Assembly (NCBI RefSeq): GCF_001404515.1
Contig: NZ_CXWE01000002.1
Location: forward strand, 310,001-374,000
Direction of reading: 5' to 3'
DNA: 64,000 bases
From: Roseibium album
Lineage (GTDB): Bacteria > Pseudomonadota > Alphaproteobacteria > Rhizobiales > Stappiaceae
The notes beneath the pieces are model-generated. The model ran no database searches. It saw only the letters and a list, made by a program, of their open reading frames with translations, and was not told the DNA's origin. The translations under genes were made by a program, and so were the position numbers. How positions within the stretch are numbered: position 1 is the stretch's first letter; the number at the start of each line of letters is the position of its first letter. Below are positions 63,175 to 64,000 of this stretch, piece after piece.

Positions 63175-64000
63175 ATGCATTTCAAAACAACTTTAGCCGG
63201 ACTATTGGCAGCGACCATGCTCGCCGGGGCCGGATCCGCACAGGCGGAAACGCTGCGCCTGTTGACCTGGGGGTCGTATGCACCGGATGAGCTGATCGAA
63301 AAATTCGAAGCTGAATATCCGGACATTGATGTTGAAGTGACTTTCTCGAACAACGAGGAAATGATCGCGAAACTGCGTGCAACCGGCGGTGCAGGCTTTG
63401 ATCTTGCCCAGCCGAGCCACGACCGCATCTATGCCGCGCAGCTGGAATATGACATCTACAAGCCACTGGATCTGTCAAAGATCGATACTTCCGTCATGGA
63501 AGCCAAACTTCTCGACGGTGTGAAGGAAAACACCACGATCGAGGGTGAGGTCTATGCGGTCCCGCACCAGTGGGGCACGTCCGGCCTGATGGCTGACAAG
63601 ACCAAGGCACCGGACCTGAAGAGCTGGGCAGACCTCTGCAATCCCGCTTACGAAGGCAAGACCTCGATGCGCCTCAAGCGCACGATCCTGCTGGGAACGG
63701 CATTCTCGATGGGCGAGGATCCCTTTGCCGCCTATTCCGATCTTGATAAGTACCAGGGCATTCTGGACAAGGTTGCCGAGAAACTGATCGAGTGCAAGGG
63801 CAACATCAAGGCCTACTGGAAAGGCGGGGACGATCTGTCCGCCATGATGCTGTCGGGTGAAATCGTCGGCTCCGAAACCTGGGACTCCACGGCCTACAAG
63901 CTGTTCGACCAGAACAAAAACATCGTGTTCGTGCCACCCAAGGAAGGCGCGCTTGCCTGGATCGACACTTTCGCGCTGCCACGCAAGGCCAAGGCTGACG
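63175..64000 (+). CDS. Polyamine-type ABC solute-binding protein (3' end outside window)
   Basis: The ATG at 63175 is preceded by GGAGGA (63165-63170). A signal peptide is visible (hydrophobic core about 6-18, cleavage after A-Q-A), followed by E-T-L-R-L-L-T-W-G-S-Y, the opening of PotD/PotF-like receptors. The frame is open to the end of the window, 275 codons visible. Permease and ATPase genes would be expected just beyond. Its placement after mocR suggests regulation by it. Confidence 0.88.
   Translation, partial: MHFKTTLAGLLAATMLAGAGSAQAETLRLLTWGSYAPDELIEKFEAEYPDIDVEVTFSNNEEMIAKLRATGGAGFDLAQPSHDRIYAAQLEYDIYKPLDLSKIDTSVMEAKLLDGVKENTTIEGEVYAVPHQWGTSGLMADKTKAPDLKSWADLCNPAYEGKTSMRLKRTILLGTAFSMGEDPFAAYSDLDKYQGILDKVAEKLIECKGNIKAYWKGGDDLSAMMLSGEIVGSETWDSTAYKLFDQNKNIVFVPPKEGALAWIDTFALPRKAKAD

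Overview
The window looks like chromosomal DNA of a marine-type alphaproteobacterium, most like the Stappiaceae (Roseibium/Labrenzia) or a neighbouring Rhodobacterales/Hyphomicrobiales group. This rests on moderately high GC, two complete TRAP transporters, many substrate-specific ABC cassettes with GntR/LysR/MarR/Lrp regulators, ATGA/TTGA-coupled operons, and a self-sufficient catabolic reductive dehalogenase of a type known from marine alphaproteobacteria. It is an inference without any database search. I saw no rRNA, tRNA, IS element, integrase, phage gene or CRISPR array.

Layout. 1-5.9 kb: the end of an unrecognised gene, a coupled pair (HEAT-like exported protein plus a protein with an HExxH motif), a decayed copy of a ferredoxin domain, a LysR regulator and small unknown genes. 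5.9-12.5 kb: an organohalide module, with a corrinoid/Fe-S reductive dehalogenase fused to its own flavin reductase and [2Fe-2S] ferredoxin, its MarR regulator, and a divergent TRAP transporter. 12.7-16.8 kb: a six-PAS hybrid histidine kinase coupled to an OmpR-type regulator. 17.1-29.4 kb: a type I secretion unit (LapG-like protease, HlyD, ABC exporter, TolC) opposite a 1330-residue FecR/cadherin-like/serralysin/RTX protein and a CHASE2 nucleotide cyclase. 29.4-40.8 kb: a complete oxidative L-fucose pathway with mutarotase, ABC importer and a GntR regulator whose probable 14-bp operator overlaps three promoters. 41.2-47.6 kb: orphan GntR and LysR regulators, then a MarR-controlled TRAP transporter with an alpha/beta hydrolase. 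47.7-52.5 kb: a methionine-degradation locus (methionine gamma-lyase, 2-oxoacid dehydrogenase E1, two Lrp regulators). 52.5-58.5 kb: a CUT1 ABC importer co-transcribed with a Cys/Met-metabolism PLP enzyme and a GntR regulator. 58.8-64 kb: an aldehyde dehydrogenase/enolase-superfamily operon, a MocR regulator and the start of a polyamine-type binding protein.

Most blocks are self-contained scavenging cassettes of regulator, high-affinity importer and first catabolic enzymes. The two least ordinary parts are the secretion/protease/cyclase locus, which resembles a Lap-type surface-retention system with a FecR module and a metalloprotease cargo, and the dehalogenase locus with a nearby degraded relative of its ferredoxin end.

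Start codons were chosen by Shine-Dalgarno (SD) sequence, overlap with the upstream gene and signal-peptide position; several differ from the longest reading frame and are explained per gene. Functional names are family-level recognition by eye, not search results.
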